Positions 18,101-26,947 of a stretch of 64,000 nucleotides of DNA are shown piece by piece. The translations under genes and the position numbers were made by a program. Origin of the DNA: Streptomyces sp. NBC_00236 (lineage in GTDB: Bacteria > Actinomycetota > Actinomycetes > Streptomycetales > Streptomycetaceae). The notes under the pieces are model-generated. The model had not been told where the DNA came from. It saw only the letters and a program-made list of their open reading frames with translations, and searched no databases. The stretch spans positions 372,001-436,000 of the forward strand of contig NZ_CP108100.1 of the NCBI RefSeq assembly GCF_036195045.1, given 5' to 3'. Within the stretch, counting starts at the first letter, position 1; every line of letters begins with the position of its first letter.

Positions 18101-19069
18101 TCAGCCACCGGCGCGCAGTGCCGGCAGGAGCTCTTCCCGCGCCCATCGAATGAATGGCCGCTGATGCGCACCGCCGATCTGCACGATCGCGACCTCGGTG
18201 AAGCCTGCATCGGTGAAGGTGCGTACTGCTTCGACGAACTCCTCGACGTCGTCCCCGCAGGGAACCGACCGCGCCACGTCGTCGGGACGGACGTGCTGCG
18301 TGGCCTGATCGAACGATGCGGGGCCCGGCAGCTCCGAATTCACCTTCCAGCCGCCGACGGACCAGCGGAACTGGTCGTGTGCACGGGCGACGGCCGCGTC
18401 CCGGTCCCGGTCGAAGCAGACCGGCAGCTGCCCGACCCGCGGCTTCCCGCTGCCGCCATGGCGGTCGAAGCCGGTGAGAAGCTCCTGCCGGGGCTCCGTC
18501 GCGATGACGAGGTCCGCCAGTCGGCCCGCGATCGCGCACGACCGGTCTCCCGAGACCGCGACACCGATGGGCACGCGCAGCTCCGGTAGGTCCCACAGCT
18601 TGGCGTTGTCCACGTCGAAGTGGGTGCCGTGGTGGTTGACGTATCCGCCGTCGAACAGCGCGCGGATGATCTCCACCGCTTCTTCGAGCATCTCCAGCCG
18701 CAGATGGGCCGCAGGCCACCCCCCGCCGACCACATGCTCGTTGAGGTTCTCGCCGGAGCCCAGCCCGAGCCGGAACCGCCCGTCGGACAACAGCTGCATC
18801 GTCGCAGCCTTCTGCGCCACCACCGCCGGGTGGTAGCGAGTCGTCGGGCAGGTCACATAGGTCATCAGCCGGATGCGGGAGGTGGCCTGCGCGGCCGCGC
18901 CCAGCACGCTCCACGCGTAGGGGGCGTGTCCTTGCGACTCCAGCCACGGAAAATAGTGGTCGGACGTCACGGAGAAGTCGAAGCCGGCTTCCTCGGCAGC
19001 CACCACGTCGTCGACGAGGGCCCGAGGCCCTGCCTGCTCGGTCATCATCGTGTATCCGAATTGCACCAT
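18101..19069 (-). CDS. LLM-class F420-dependent oxidoreductase
   Basis: About 322-residue TIM-barrel flavin/F420-dependent oxidoreductase of the luciferase-like superfamily, close to the F420-dependent glucose-6-phosphate dehydrogenase-like group. The N terminus MVQFGYTMMTEQAGPR, the motif FSVTSDHYFPW, the segment RFRLGLGSGENLNEHVVG and the C-terminal helix are typical. It would carry out hydride transfer from reduced deazaflavin F420 to an unknown substrate in the cytosol. ATG 19069 gives the family N terminus; an ATG 36 bp further upstream is possible, and neither has a strong ribosome binding site. Confidence 0.85.
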   Translation of the reverse strand: MVQFGYTMMTEQAGPRALVDDVVAAEEAGFDFSVTSDHYFPWLESQGHAPYAWSVLGAAAQATSRIRLMTYVTCPTTRYHPAVVAQKAATMQLLSDGRFRLGLGSGENLNEHVVGGGWPAAHLRLEMLEEAVEIIRALFDGGYVNHHGTHFDVDNAKLWDLPELRVPIGVAVSGDRSCAIAGRLADLVIATEPRQELLTGFDRHGGSGKPRVGQLPVCFDRDRDAAVARAHDQFRWSVGGWKVNSELPGPASFDQATQHVRPDDVARSVPCGDDVEEFVEAVRTFTDAGFTEVAIVQIGGAHQRPFIRWAREELLPALRAGG

Positions 19070-19265
19070 ATAGGTTGGTTTCCCGTAGTCCCGCAGGTCA
19101 ACCATCCACAGCGGAACGAGGTGGCCGAGGCACGTTCCTCCGGTGGCACCCGTGGACGCCGGAACAGATACAGGAGAGGCGCCTGACCAGCGCCGTACAC
19201 GCCATGACTGCCACGGCGGCAGCCACCGTCCCGGCGGTCCGGACCGCTCCCGTGGTCTCGCGATG

Positions 19266-19445
19266 TCAGCGGCCTGCCGCGCGCCGGGCCGCCCTCGCTT
19301 CCGCCGCAAGACTCCGTGCCGCGGCTTCCTTCCGCCGGCCTTCCTCCTTGAGGCCCTCGTCGCCGAGCGCGGCGCCGTCCGACTTGAGCTTGGCCGCCGT
19401 GGCCCTCATGGCCAGGGCGCGGATGAGTTCGCCTTGCCTTCCCAT
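19266..19445 (-). CDS. Small helical Ala/Arg/Glu-rich protein, 59 aa
   Basis: A short open frame beginning MGRQGELIRALAMRATAAKL and ending in an alanine/arginine-rich helix, preceded by GGGAGG about 12 nt before ATG. Codon third positions are strongly GC, and the product reads as a single amphipathic helix with a plausible start and stop, so I believe it is real. No known domain is recognised; it resembles short stress-associated CsbD-like or coiled-coil proteins only in composition. It lies between the F420 oxidoreductase and the carboxylate-amine ligase on the same strand. Confidence 0.5.
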   Translation of the reverse strand: MGRQGELIRALAMRATAAKLKSDGAALGDEGLKEEGRRKEAAARSLAAEARAARRAAGR

Positions 19446-19585
19446 ATGCCCTCTGTACCTCCCGGGTCGTACGTGCGCGGGCGCATCCGGTCATTCGCCC
19501 TGCGCGAAGGTTTCCCCTCATATGACGATTTAACCTGAATAGCCGCACCTGCTTTTCCCGCGGATCCGACCACCCCGCCGCCGTG

Positions 19586-20677
19586 TCAGCCACGGGTTCT
19601 GGACACGCACTCCGCCACCACGGCCCGCAGGCTGCCCGTGCGGGCGAGCACATCGCGCTGAGTCCGCGCCCCTGTCCCGCGCTCCATCACGCGCTCGACC
19701 GCGTCCTCGGCAGCGTCGAGGTCACCGCTGTCCTCCATCGCGTCGTGAACATGTGCAAGCAGCGCGGCCACCACATCGGACGCGGGCTCGGGCCGCATGG
19801 TCGCGGGGTGGAGCAGGTGCCCCTCCAGTCCGGAACGGCCGGCCTGCCAGGCGGCCATGCGCAGGAGACCCACGCCGACGGCGTCGGGCGGTTCCCCCGC
19901 ATGCCAACCGCGTGCCGCCGTCTCGACGAGACCACGCACCAGTGAGGCCAGCAGCACGGCGTCGGCCGGATCCAGGCACACGTCCGCGACCCTGACCTCG
20001 ACGGTCGGATAGCGGTGCGAAAGCCTCGCGTCGAAGTAGATCATTCCCTTGTCGCGCAGGACTCCCGTGTCGACGAGTGCCTGAACCTGCTCGTGGTAGC
20101 GGCGCGCAGACCCGAAGGTCTCGACCGGACCGGCCGAGGGCCAGCGCCCCCAGACCCGGCTCCGATAGCTGCTGTACGCGGTGTCCCGCCCCTGCCAGAA
20201 GGGCGAGTTGGCGCTCAGAGCGAGCACGACCGGAAGCCACGTGCGCACCCGGTCCAGCACGCCGACGCCCTCCTCGTCCGAGTCCACGGAGACGTGTACG
20301 TGGCATCCACAGGTCAACTGTTCCTGAGTGGTCAGGCCGAACTTCTCGGCCAGCCAGCGGTACCGCTCCCCTTCCCCGATCGACGGGCTGACCGGAAGCG
20401 GCGCGGTCGCGAGGGCGGCCACGTCGGCACCGACCTGTGCGGCGCTCTCGGCCGCCTCCGCTCTCCAGCGCAGGATCTCCTTCGCGAGTTCACGCATGTC
20501 GCTACGCGGCTGAGTGGCGAACTCCACTTGCTGGAGGTGGAGTTCGGGGTCGAAGGCCGAGTCGCCCGCCGCCCGGTTCTCAGCCATGGCCAGCACCGCC
20601 GTCGACAGCGCCCGGGGCTCACCGCTCCGCGCGTCGACGAGCAGCAGTTCCTCCTCCACCCCCACCGTCCGCACCAT
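19586..20677 (-). CDS. Carboxylate-amine ligase, YbdK/GCS2 family
   Basis: 363-residue member of the glutamate-cysteine ligase 2 family. The start MVRTVGVEEELLLVD carries the family signature GVEEE; later motifs are GCHVHVSV (metal/ATP-binding His residues), SANSPFWQG and the C-terminal FDARLSHRYPTVEVRVAD. It would join the carboxylate of a glutamate-like substrate to an amine with ATP; YbdK proteins have weak glutamate-cysteine ligase activity, and the real substrate is not evident. The ATG at 20677 has GGAGGA five bases upstream; an in-frame extension lacks support. The 338 bp between this gene and 21016 shows no further gene. Confidence 0.88.
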   Translation of the reverse strand: MVRTVGVEEELLLVDARSGEPRALSTAVLAMAENRAAGDSAFDPELHLQQVEFATQPRSDMRELAKEILRWRAEAAESAAQVGADVAALATAPLPVSPSIGEGERYRWLAEKFGLTTQEQLTCGCHVHVSVDSDEEGVGVLDRVRTWLPVVLALSANSPFWQGRDTAYSSYRSRVWGRWPSAGPVETFGSARRYHEQVQALVDTGVLRDKGMIYFDARLSHRYPTVEVRVADVCLDPADAVLLASLVRGLVETAARGWHAGEPPDAVGVGLLRMAAWQAGRSGLEGHLLHPATMRPEPASDVVAALLAHVHDAMEDSGDLDAAEDAVERVMERGTGARTQRDVLARTGSLRAVVAECVSRTRG

Positions 20678-21015
20678 CGCGTCCTCCAGCCGAAACGCCG
20701 TGCCATGCGCCTGCGCCCTGTGCCCGTAACGCGCGGGCGGGCGCCGTCGCGGCCGAGACCGTCTCGCGTCGCCCGCGTTCAGTCCAAGCTTCCCGCACAA
20801 TGCCGTGAGACACCTCCCGGACCTGTGTCGCACTCGCCCGCGCTACGGCGCTGCGCCGTTCGCGCGGTGCACGGTTGCGGGAGCCCCGGCACGGCCGCAG
20901 GCTGCCTGAGACCGGGCAGGCCGCGGGAATGATCACCGCCACCGGGGGAACCCAGAGGCTGCGGTCCCGGAACGGCGGGATCGACGTACTCCGCACAGAC
21001 AGGACGGACGAACTG

Positions 21016-21594
21016 ATGAGCGACCACGAGGTGAGCAAGCGGAAGGTACTGGCCATCGTCACCAACTACGGCGTGGAGCAGGACGAGCTCGTCGTTCCGG
21101 TCGACCACTTGCGTGGGTGGGGCGCCCAGGTCGATGTCGCGGCGATGACGAAGGACCCCGTCGAGACCCTCGTCGGGGACAAGGAACGCGGCAGGACACT
21201 GCACCCGGACCTCACCCTGGACGACGTCGATCCGGCCGCGTACGACCTGCTTCTGGTACCGGGCGGGACGTTGAATGCCGACACACTGCGCACGCAGGGC
21301 TCCGCGGGCCGCATCGTGCGCGCCTTCACCGGATCCGGCCGCCCCGTCGCGGCGATCTGCCACGGGCCCTGGTTGCTGGTGGAGACCGGAGCCGTCGCCG
21401 GCAAGCGGCTCACCTCCTACCCCTCGCTGCGGACCGACATCCGCAATGCGGGTGGCGACTGGACCGATCAGCCGGTCGTCACCGACGATTCGGGCGGCTG
21501 GACGCTCATCACCTCACGGAACCCCGGCGATCTGGAGCCGTTCGTCCGGGAGATCGACGCGGCGCTCGCCGTCCCGGGGCTGTCCGGTACCTGA
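21016..21594 (+). CDS. DJ-1/PfpI family protein
   Basis: 192-residue single-domain protein of the class I glutamine-amidotransferase-like superfamily. The nucleophile elbow AAICHGPWLL places the reactive cysteine at residue ~115, and LLLVPGGTLN precedes it by about 30 residues. Such proteins act as stress chaperones, deglycases or amidase-like enzymes. AGGACG before ATG decides the start; an upstream in-frame ATG is poorly supported. It is divergent from the YbdK-like ligase and convergent with the amidotransferase at 21654. Confidence 0.87.
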   Translation: MSDHEVSKRKVLAIVTNYGVEQDELVVPVDHLRGWGAQVDVAAMTKDPVETLVGDKERGRTLHPDLTLDDVDPAAYDLLLVPGGTLNADTLRTQGSAGRIVRAFTGSGRPVAAICHGPWLLVETGAVAGKRLTSYPSLRTDIRNAGGDWTDQPVVTDDSGGWTLITSRNPGDLEPFVREIDAALAVPGLSGT

Positions 21595-21653
21595 CCCGGG
21601 GGACGCCCCGCACCGCTCTCGGCGGCTCCCGCCATCGGCACTGACGCGGGCGG

Positions 21654-22487
21654 CTACACGGGTTCGGGAACGAAGGGGAGGAACTCGTCGACGCCCGGCT
21701 GGATGACCCCGTAACTGCTCTCGGGCACCTCGTTCCACTCGCCGGGCAGCCCGCCCAACGGCTCCGAGACCACCATGCGGGTTCCGTCGGACACCTCCCT
21801 CAGGACATCCAGGTCCGGCTGAAGGGCATGCACGGTGTCCGCACCCGTGCTGCAGAACAGCGACCTGGACGCCCGCATGCTCGAGTAGCGGAACACCCAC
21901 AGCCGTTCTCCGTCGGACACCGCCACGGTCATCTGGAGCGGATGCTCCACCCCCTGCTCGTGGCCCAGTCGTTCGATCAGCCCGGCCATGCGTGCCACGG
22001 CGCACGGCACGTCCTGGTCGAGACCGAAGGTGATGGCCAGGTAGAACATCACCTCCGAGTCGGTGGATCCTTCCAGGGCGGAGAACAACGCCGGATCCAC
22101 GGCCAGGGAGAGGGCGCGCCGCAGACGGTGGAAATCGGCGACGGCTCCGTTGTGCATCCACATCCAGCGGCCGCGCCGGAACGGATGGCAGTTGGTCTGC
22201 TGAATCGCCGTTCCCGTGGACGCCCTGACATGCGCGAAGAACAGCGGCGACCGTATGTGGTCCGCGAGCTCCCGCAGATTACGGTCGTTCCACGCGGGCC
22301 CGGTGTCCCGGATGACGGCGGGTGTGTCCCATTCGGATCCGTACCATCCGACGCCGAATCCGTCGCCGTTGGTCGTCTCGACGCCGAGGTGCGAGTGCAG
22401 ACTCTGGTCGATGAGCGAATGTTCCGGTTTGTAGAGGAGGTCGCTGAGCACGACACTCGTGCCGGAGTAGGCCAGCCATCTGCACAT
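21654..22487 (-). CDS. Class II glutamine amidotransferase (EgtC/YafJ-like)
   Basis: 277-residue N-terminal-nucleophile hydrolase domain. Processing or translation start exposes Cys2 (MCRWLAYSG), the catalytic nucleophile of the class; further motifs are TTNGDGFGVGWYG, FFAHVRASTGTAIQQTNCHPF and MWMHNGAVADF. It would hydrolyse a gamma-glutamyl amide in the cytosol. EgtC acts in ergothioneine synthesis, but no other egt gene is nearby, so the substrate is open. A GTTTC-N15-GGGAAG sequence on the minus strand at 22498-22522 resembles a stress-sigma promoter immediately upstream. Confidence 0.88.
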   Translation of the reverse strand: MCRWLAYSGTSVVLSDLLYKPEHSLIDQSLHSHLGVETTNGDGFGVGWYGSEWDTPAVIRDTGPAWNDRNLRELADHIRSPLFFAHVRASTGTAIQQTNCHPFRRGRWMWMHNGAVADFHRLRRALSLAVDPALFSALEGSTDSEVMFYLAITFGLDQDVPCAVARMAGLIERLGHEQGVEHPLQMTVAVSDGERLWVFRYSSMRASRSLFCSTGADTVHALQPDLDVLREVSDGTRMVVSEPLGGLPGEWNEVPESSYGVIQPGVDEFLPFVPEPV

Positions 22488-22673
22488 GAGCGGCGCCCTT
22501 CCCGAGGTGGAGGTGCAGAAACGGTCCCGGCGTACTGGGCCTCGCCACGGTCCCGGCGCGCCCGGGTGTCGTTGTTCTGTCCACGCTACCGACTCGGTGA
22601 AGCGGTCGCCCGGCAGCCGGTACCAGCAGGGAGTCTCCGGAAGCCGAGCCCGTCGGCGCCTCGCACGAAGTCC

Positions 22674-23204
22674 CTAGGCCCGCGCCGCGAGGTGCTGTTC
22701 CGCCGCCAGCACCGCATCGTGCACGCCGGTTCTGCCCAGCAGCACGCACAGCGTGTATGCGGCATCGTCCAGTGCCTGCCGCGCGCGCATGTCGGACGGG
22801 GCGTCGGTCAGCCGGGCCTGGCAGCCCCGGAACTCCGCCAGGACCTCGGCGGTCCGGGCGTGGCTCGGCATCAGTCCGATGTGCGTGGTCCTGGGCTGTA
22901 CGGCGCGCGCCGCCGCCACGGCACGGTGCAGCGCCCGCTCGACACGCACAGGCATCGCGACGCCACGTGAGTCGGCGGCCATGGCGGCGGCCACCTCCGC
23001 CGAGGTGACGCCCGCCGCCTTCGCCGCCGCGCCGAGCACCCGCCCGGCATCCCGGGCCGAGCACGGAATCGCCGCCATGACCGTGCCGACCGCCCACGCG
23101 GCCCTGGGCTCGTCGATGGGGGGCTGTGCTGCGGGAGCCGCCACGTCGGGCGAGGTGTTCCCTCCGCCGGGCTCGGGGTTGCGCGGAATGCGGGCAGACA
23201 TCAT
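22674..23204 (-). CDS. DUF5133-type protein with ANTAR-like region
   Basis: 176-residue protein. Residues ~35-95 (AVGTVMAAIPCSARDAGRVLGAAAKAAGV and onward) resemble an ANTAR-like helical region; residues ~105-170, including RQALDDAAYTLCVLLGRT, match the DUF5133 pattern of Streptomyces. ANTAR domains bind RNA to relieve transcription termination, but whether this degenerate version does so is unknown. Two adjacent ATGs begin the frame. On the minus strand upstream, ATGTTTCGG followed by a G-rich stretch (near 23305) weakly resembles the stress promoter at 17595. Confidence 0.72.
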   Translation of the reverse strand: MMSARIPRNPEPGGGNTSPDVAAPAAQPPIDEPRAAWAVGTVMAAIPCSARDAGRVLGAAAKAAGVTSAEVAAAMAADSRGVAMPVRVERALHRAVAAARAVQPRTTHIGLMPSHARTAEVLAEFRGCQARLTDAPSDMRARQALDDAAYTLCVLLGRTGVHDAVLAAEQHLAARA

Positions 23205-23642
23205 CAGGGCCGTTTCTCGACGGGGCGACGGAGGAGTTCCGCGGCTGGGGGGTCCGCGACGACCGGGACGGGGACGCGCCGGTCATCGCCCGCCCCCCTG
23301 CGCTCATTTCCGAAACATGACACCCGGAACAGGAGTGCGCCCGTGGACCAAGCCGCTCGGGTGACCGTCCCCGGCCCATGCCGCCCGGTCGACGGCTCGG
23401 CTCCGTGCCCGGTACGAGGAATGCGCGGTACACGGGGCGCGGTCCGGGTGCGGCGGGGGTGCGGGCGTGCACACAGTTGCTGGGGAGACCCGGCGGTCGG
23501 GCCGCACCGGCCGGAGAGGAACACGGCGGCCTGCCGGAACGGCGGTCCGCGTTTCCCCTCGGCTCCGGGGACCCCACTGAGCGGACGACGGGTCGCAGTC
23601 GGGACCCGTTGGCGGCTTCCCTCATCAAGCAAGGAGTCTTCG
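23205..23642. other. Intergenic region without a supported gene
   Basis: 438 bp between the divergent DUF5133-type and VOC genes. All open frames across it are without ribosome binding sites or recognisable products. It should contain both promoters; only a weak stress-sigma-like element near 23300-23320 (minus strand) was noticed. Confidence 0.5.
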
Positions 23643-24425
23643 ATGCCGGCCCTCGGAACGACGATGCCGGTCACCGGCGCACCCTGCTGGGTGAGCCTGG
23701 CGACGCCCGCCCCACCCGCGGCCCGGTCGTTCTACGCACGGGTGATGGGATGGGAGTTCCGCGAGAGTTCCCTCGGACGCGACTTCTCGCTCGCCGTGGC
23801 GGACGGCGAGCCTGTCGCAGGCCTGGGGTACTGCCACGGCCGTGGCCTCGCTGCCCGCTGGACGCCGTACTTCGCCGTGACGGACGCCGACGAGACCGCG
23901 GACCGGGTCAGGGAGAGGGGGGCCACACTCGCCGTCGGGCCCGCACGGCTGGGCGGAGGGCGTGCCGCCCTCGCGGCGGACCGGGACGGGGCCGCCTTCG
24001 GCTTCTGGGAGGGGCCTGCCCTGGCCTGGACGGTGGGGCGGGGCAGCGCTCCCGCCCGTCTGGACCTCATGACGCGTCATGCCTTCGAGGCGGCCATCTT
24101 CTACGCCGGGGTCTTCGACTGGGCGAAGCCGAGCGGCGGCTGCACGGTGGACTACGCGCAGGACCACGTCGTGGTTCAGGTGGCCGGACACACCGTCGCC
24201 ACGTTGCGGGGCGGCGGCGTGGAATCCGCACCGGATCCGAAGATGCGGCCGAGGTGGGTGGTGGACTTTCACGTGGCGGACAGCCGGGCGACCGCGGCGG
24301 CGGCCGATGCGGCCGGCGGGCAGTCCTCGCCGGCCCCTCCCCCACTCGGCTGCTCCAAGGACGCCTACATCATCCGCGATCCCGGCGGCGCCCTGTTCAC
24401 CGTCTCCGGGGCCGGCGGGCCCTGA
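23643..24425 (+). CDS. VOC (glyoxalase-fold) two-domain protein
   Basis: 260-residue protein made of two vicinal-oxygen-chelate modules: residues ~14-125 (WVSLATPAPPAARSFYARVMGWEF) and ~135-258 (DLMTRHAFEAAIFYAGVFDW to IIRDPGGALFTVSG). This matches the CFP-30B-like hydroxylase/glyoxalase group. Metal ligands are not all obvious, so binding or resistance functions are as likely as catalysis. AAGGAG before ATG fixes the start; the longer upstream reading is not supported. It ends 48 bp from the convergent SulP gene. Confidence 0.85.
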   Translation: MPALGTTMPVTGAPCWVSLATPAPPAARSFYARVMGWEFRESSLGRDFSLAVADGEPVAGLGYCHGRGLAARWTPYFAVTDADETADRVRERGATLAVGPARLGGGRAALAADRDGAAFGFWEGPALAWTVGRGSAPARLDLMTRHAFEAAIFYAGVFDWAKPSGGCTVDYAQDHVVVQVAGHTVATLRGGGVESAPDPKMRPRWVVDFHVADSRATAAAADAAGGQSSPAPPPLGCSKDAYIIRDPGGALFTVSGAGGP

Positions 24426-24473
24426 CGGCGGAGACCCGCTGAGCGGCGAGGGGCGCGTGAGCCGCCCGCCGGA

Positions 24474-25961
24474 TCAGTGGCTGGTGAGCTCTCCGGAGAG
24501 CTTCCCGTGGAGGTGTGCGCTGGAATCGTTGAGGCCGATGATCTCGACGGTCTTGCCGCGCTGGGCGTACTTCGTCTCGATGGCGTCGAGGGCGGCCACG
24601 GAGGAGGCGTCCCAGATGTGGGCGGCGGAGAGGTCGATGACGACGCGCTGGGGGTCGCCCGCGTAGTCGAACCGGCCGACGAGATCGTTGGAGGAGGCGA
24701 AGAACAGCTCGCCGTTCACGGAGTAGACGACGGCGCTGCCGTCGGGGTCGGTGACCGCGGTGACGTCGGCGAGGCGGGCGACGCGCCGGGCGAAGATGAC
24801 CATCGCGGTGACGGTGCCGACGACGACGCCGATGGCGAGGTTGTGGGTGGCGACGACCACGATCACGGTGATGACCATGACGGCGATCTCGCCCGCGGGC
24901 ATGCGCCTGAGGGTCTTGGGGGCGATGGAGTGCCAGTCGAAGGTCGCGAACGACACCATGACCATGACGGCGACCAGGGCGGCCATGGGAATGTCGGACA
25001 CCACCGGGCCGAAGACGATGCACAGCACCATCAGGAAGGAACCGGCGAGGAAGGTGGACAGCCGGGTGCGGGCGCCCGAAACCTTCACGTTGATCATCGT
25101 CTGGCCGATCATCGCGCAGCCGCCCATGCCGCCGAAGAAGCCGGTGACGATGTTGGCGATGCCCTGCCCGATGGACTCGCGGGTCTTGGAGGAGTGGGTG
25201 TCGGTGATGTCGTCGACCAGCTTCGCGGTCATCAGCGACTCCATCAGCCCGACCAGCGCCATCGCGAAGGCGTAGGGGGCGATCGTCGTCAGGGTGTCGA
25301 GGGTGAAGGGGACGTCCGGCAGGCCCGGCACCGGCAGCGAGGACGGCAGGTCCCCCTTGTCCCCCACGGTCGGCACGGCGATCCCCGCCGCGACCGTGAT
25401 GACGGTGAGGATCACGATGGAGACCAGCGGGGCCGGAATCACCCGGGTGACCTTCGGGAAGAAGACCATCAGCGCCAGGCCACCGATGATCAGCGGGTAC
25501 ACGGCCCAGGGCACGTCGTGCATCTCGGGCACCTGCGCCATGAAGATCAGGATCGCGAGAGCATTGACGAATCCGACCATCACCGAGCGCGGCACGAACC
25601 GCATCAGCTTCGCCACTCCCAGGGCGCCGAGCACGACCTGGAAGACCCCCGCCAGGATCACGGCGGCGATCAGGTAGCCCAGGCCGTGCTCACGGTTCAG
25701 CGGGGCGATCACGAGGGCGACGGCGCCGGTGGCGGCCGAGATCATCGCACGGCGGCCGCCGACGACCGAGATGACCACCGCCATGGTGAACGAGGCGAAC
25801 AGTCCGATCGCCGGGTCGACGCCCGCGATGATCGAGAACGAGATGGCCTCGGGGATCAGTGCGAGCCCGACCACCAGCCCGGCCAGGATCTCGGTACGCC
25901 AGACCTTCGGGTCGGACAGCCAGTCGGGCTTCAGGCCGCGCAGCACAGCGGCGGGCGTCAT
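24474..25961 (-). CDS. SulP family anion transporter with STAS domain
   Basis: About 495 residues. The membrane part contains the SulP signature region AGLVVGLALIPEAISFSIIAGVDP at residues ~25-50 and ten or more hydrophobic helices to ~385, followed by a cytosolic STAS domain (VVYSVNGELFFASSNDLV to IDLSAAHIWDASSVAALD). It would import sulfate, bicarbonate or another anion. MTPAAVLRGLKPDWLSDPKVW is the family-like N terminus; it lacks a good ribosome binding site, and the frame stays open upstream to 26126. The 327 bp upstream (25962-26288) shows no gene and may be a long leader. A divergent MerR gene is the obvious candidate regulator. Confidence 0.92.
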   Translation of the reverse strand: MTPAAVLRGLKPDWLSDPKVWRTEILAGLVVGLALIPEAISFSIIAGVDPAIGLFASFTMAVVISVVGGRRAMISAATGAVALVIAPLNREHGLGYLIAAVILAGVFQVVLGALGVAKLMRFVPRSVMVGFVNALAILIFMAQVPEMHDVPWAVYPLIIGGLALMVFFPKVTRVIPAPLVSIVILTVITVAAGIAVPTVGDKGDLPSSLPVPGLPDVPFTLDTLTTIAPYAFAMALVGLMESLMTAKLVDDITDTHSSKTRESIGQGIANIVTGFFGGMGGCAMIGQTMINVKVSGARTRLSTFLAGSFLMVLCIVFGPVVSDIPMAALVAVMVMVSFATFDWHSIAPKTLRRMPAGEIAVMVITVIVVVATHNLAIGVVVGTVTAMVIFARRVARLADVTAVTDPDGSAVVYSVNGELFFASSNDLVGRFDYAGDPQRVVIDLSAAHIWDASSVAALDAIETKYAQRGKTVEIIGLNDSSAHLHGKLSGELTSH

Positions 25962-26288
25962 GACGGAAGAGGACAAGGAGGTGAGGACCTGTCGTGCTCG
26001 GGCAGACCCCGCCGGCAGGCCGGGGCGTGCGGAAAAAGCAAAGGGGCCGGGCGGCACCCTCGCGGACGGCCCTGGCGGGCCGGAGCTCAAGGGGAGGGAC
26101 GGAGCCCGGGCGCACGGCCGGGTCACTCACATCCGGAGAGCGAAAGTCACGGCGGGCAGGTGGGGACGCTCAGCACCATGGGCTCGCGCACGCTCACTCC
26201 TGCAAGAATCGGATCTGCCCCGGGTCGTCGTCGGCCCCGGAAACGATGGGTGGGAACGGAGCAGTCGCCCGGTCCTCGCCGTCAGCAA

Positions 26289-26312
26289 CTCTACCCTAAC
26301 GTTAGGGTAGAG
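26289..26312. promoter_or_regulatory. Perfect 24-bp palindrome, probable MerR operator
   Basis: CTCTACCCTAAC (26289-26300) is followed directly by its exact reverse complement (26301-26312). It lies 60-75 bp before the MerR-type gene and in the intergenic region with the divergent SulP gene. Dyads of this size are typical MerR operators; autoregulation is inferred. Confidence 0.7.
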
Positions 26313-26371
26313 GTCGGTCGCGTTCGCGCAGGGTGCGGCCCACCACGAGGAGAAGGGCCGGGACCACGGGC

Positions 26372-26776
26372 GTGGACGACAGGCACATGCAGATCGGCGA
26401 GGTCGCCGCACGGACCGAGCTGTCCCTGCGCACCATCCGCCATTACGAGGAGACGGGCCTCGTCGTTCCTTCCGCCCGCTCGCAGGGCGGGTTCCGGCTC
26501 TACACCGAGAGTGACGTCCAACGGCTCATGGTCATCCGCCGCATGAAGCCGCTCGGTTTCACGCTCGACCAGATGCGTGACCTGCTCGATGCGACAGACC
26601 GCCTCGACGCGGGCGACGCGCTGGACGCCGGTGAGCGCGAGGCGCTGCTGGACCGCGTACGCGAGTACGAACGGGCTGCCGCGGAACAGGTCACCAGACT
26701 CCGCGTCCAGCTCTCCCGGGCCGAGGACTTCGCCGGCACCCTCCGTGCGCGCCTGCCGCAGGACGCGCACAGCTGA
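26372..26776 (+). CDS. MerR family transcriptional regulator
   Basis: About 134 residues from the GTG at 26372 (129 from the alternative ATG at 26387). The winged helix-turn-helix starts MQIGEVAARTELSLRTIRHYEETGLV, with GGFRLYTESDVQRLMVIRRMKPLGFTLDQMRDLL completing the MerR DNA-binding domain; a dimerisation coiled coil (residues ~80-120) and a short tail without obvious metal-binding cysteines follow. The lack of cysteines argues against metal or redox sensing. GAGGAGAAGG lies upstream. It probably controls itself and perhaps the divergent SulP transporter through the palindrome at 26289. Confidence 0.9.
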   Translation: MDDRHMQIGEVAARTELSLRTIRHYEETGLVVPSARSQGGFRLYTESDVQRLMVIRRMKPLGFTLDQMRDLLDATDRLDAGDALDAGEREALLDRVREYERAAAEQVTRLRVQLSRAEDFAGTLRARLPQDAHS

Positions 26777-26947
26777 CCTGTGCGACCGCCGGGTGCGGGC
26801 CACCGGCCCACAGGCGGCGGGCGGTCGCCGCCCGGACGGAAACCGTCCCTCCGCAGGCGGCGGGCCCGGCGCACCAGGTACCCGGTGACCACCTGCCGGA
26901 CAACCCGTCCGGGGCCGCGACACCGACCGCCTCGAACGGGCCGGTCA

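Noticed and set aside
23300..23320. TTCCGAAACATG resembling the end of the inverted-repeat element
   Set aside because: Only about ten bases match and there is no partner end nearby, so it is not called a third copy.
22279..23628. 449-codon minus-strand frame linking the amidotransferase and DUF5133 regions
   Set aside because: Different frame from both real genes and lacking any domain.
24477..26546. 689-codon plus-strand frame opposite SulP
   Set aside because: The SulP protein on the other strand has complete family motifs; this product is Asp/Gly/His-rich shadow sequence.
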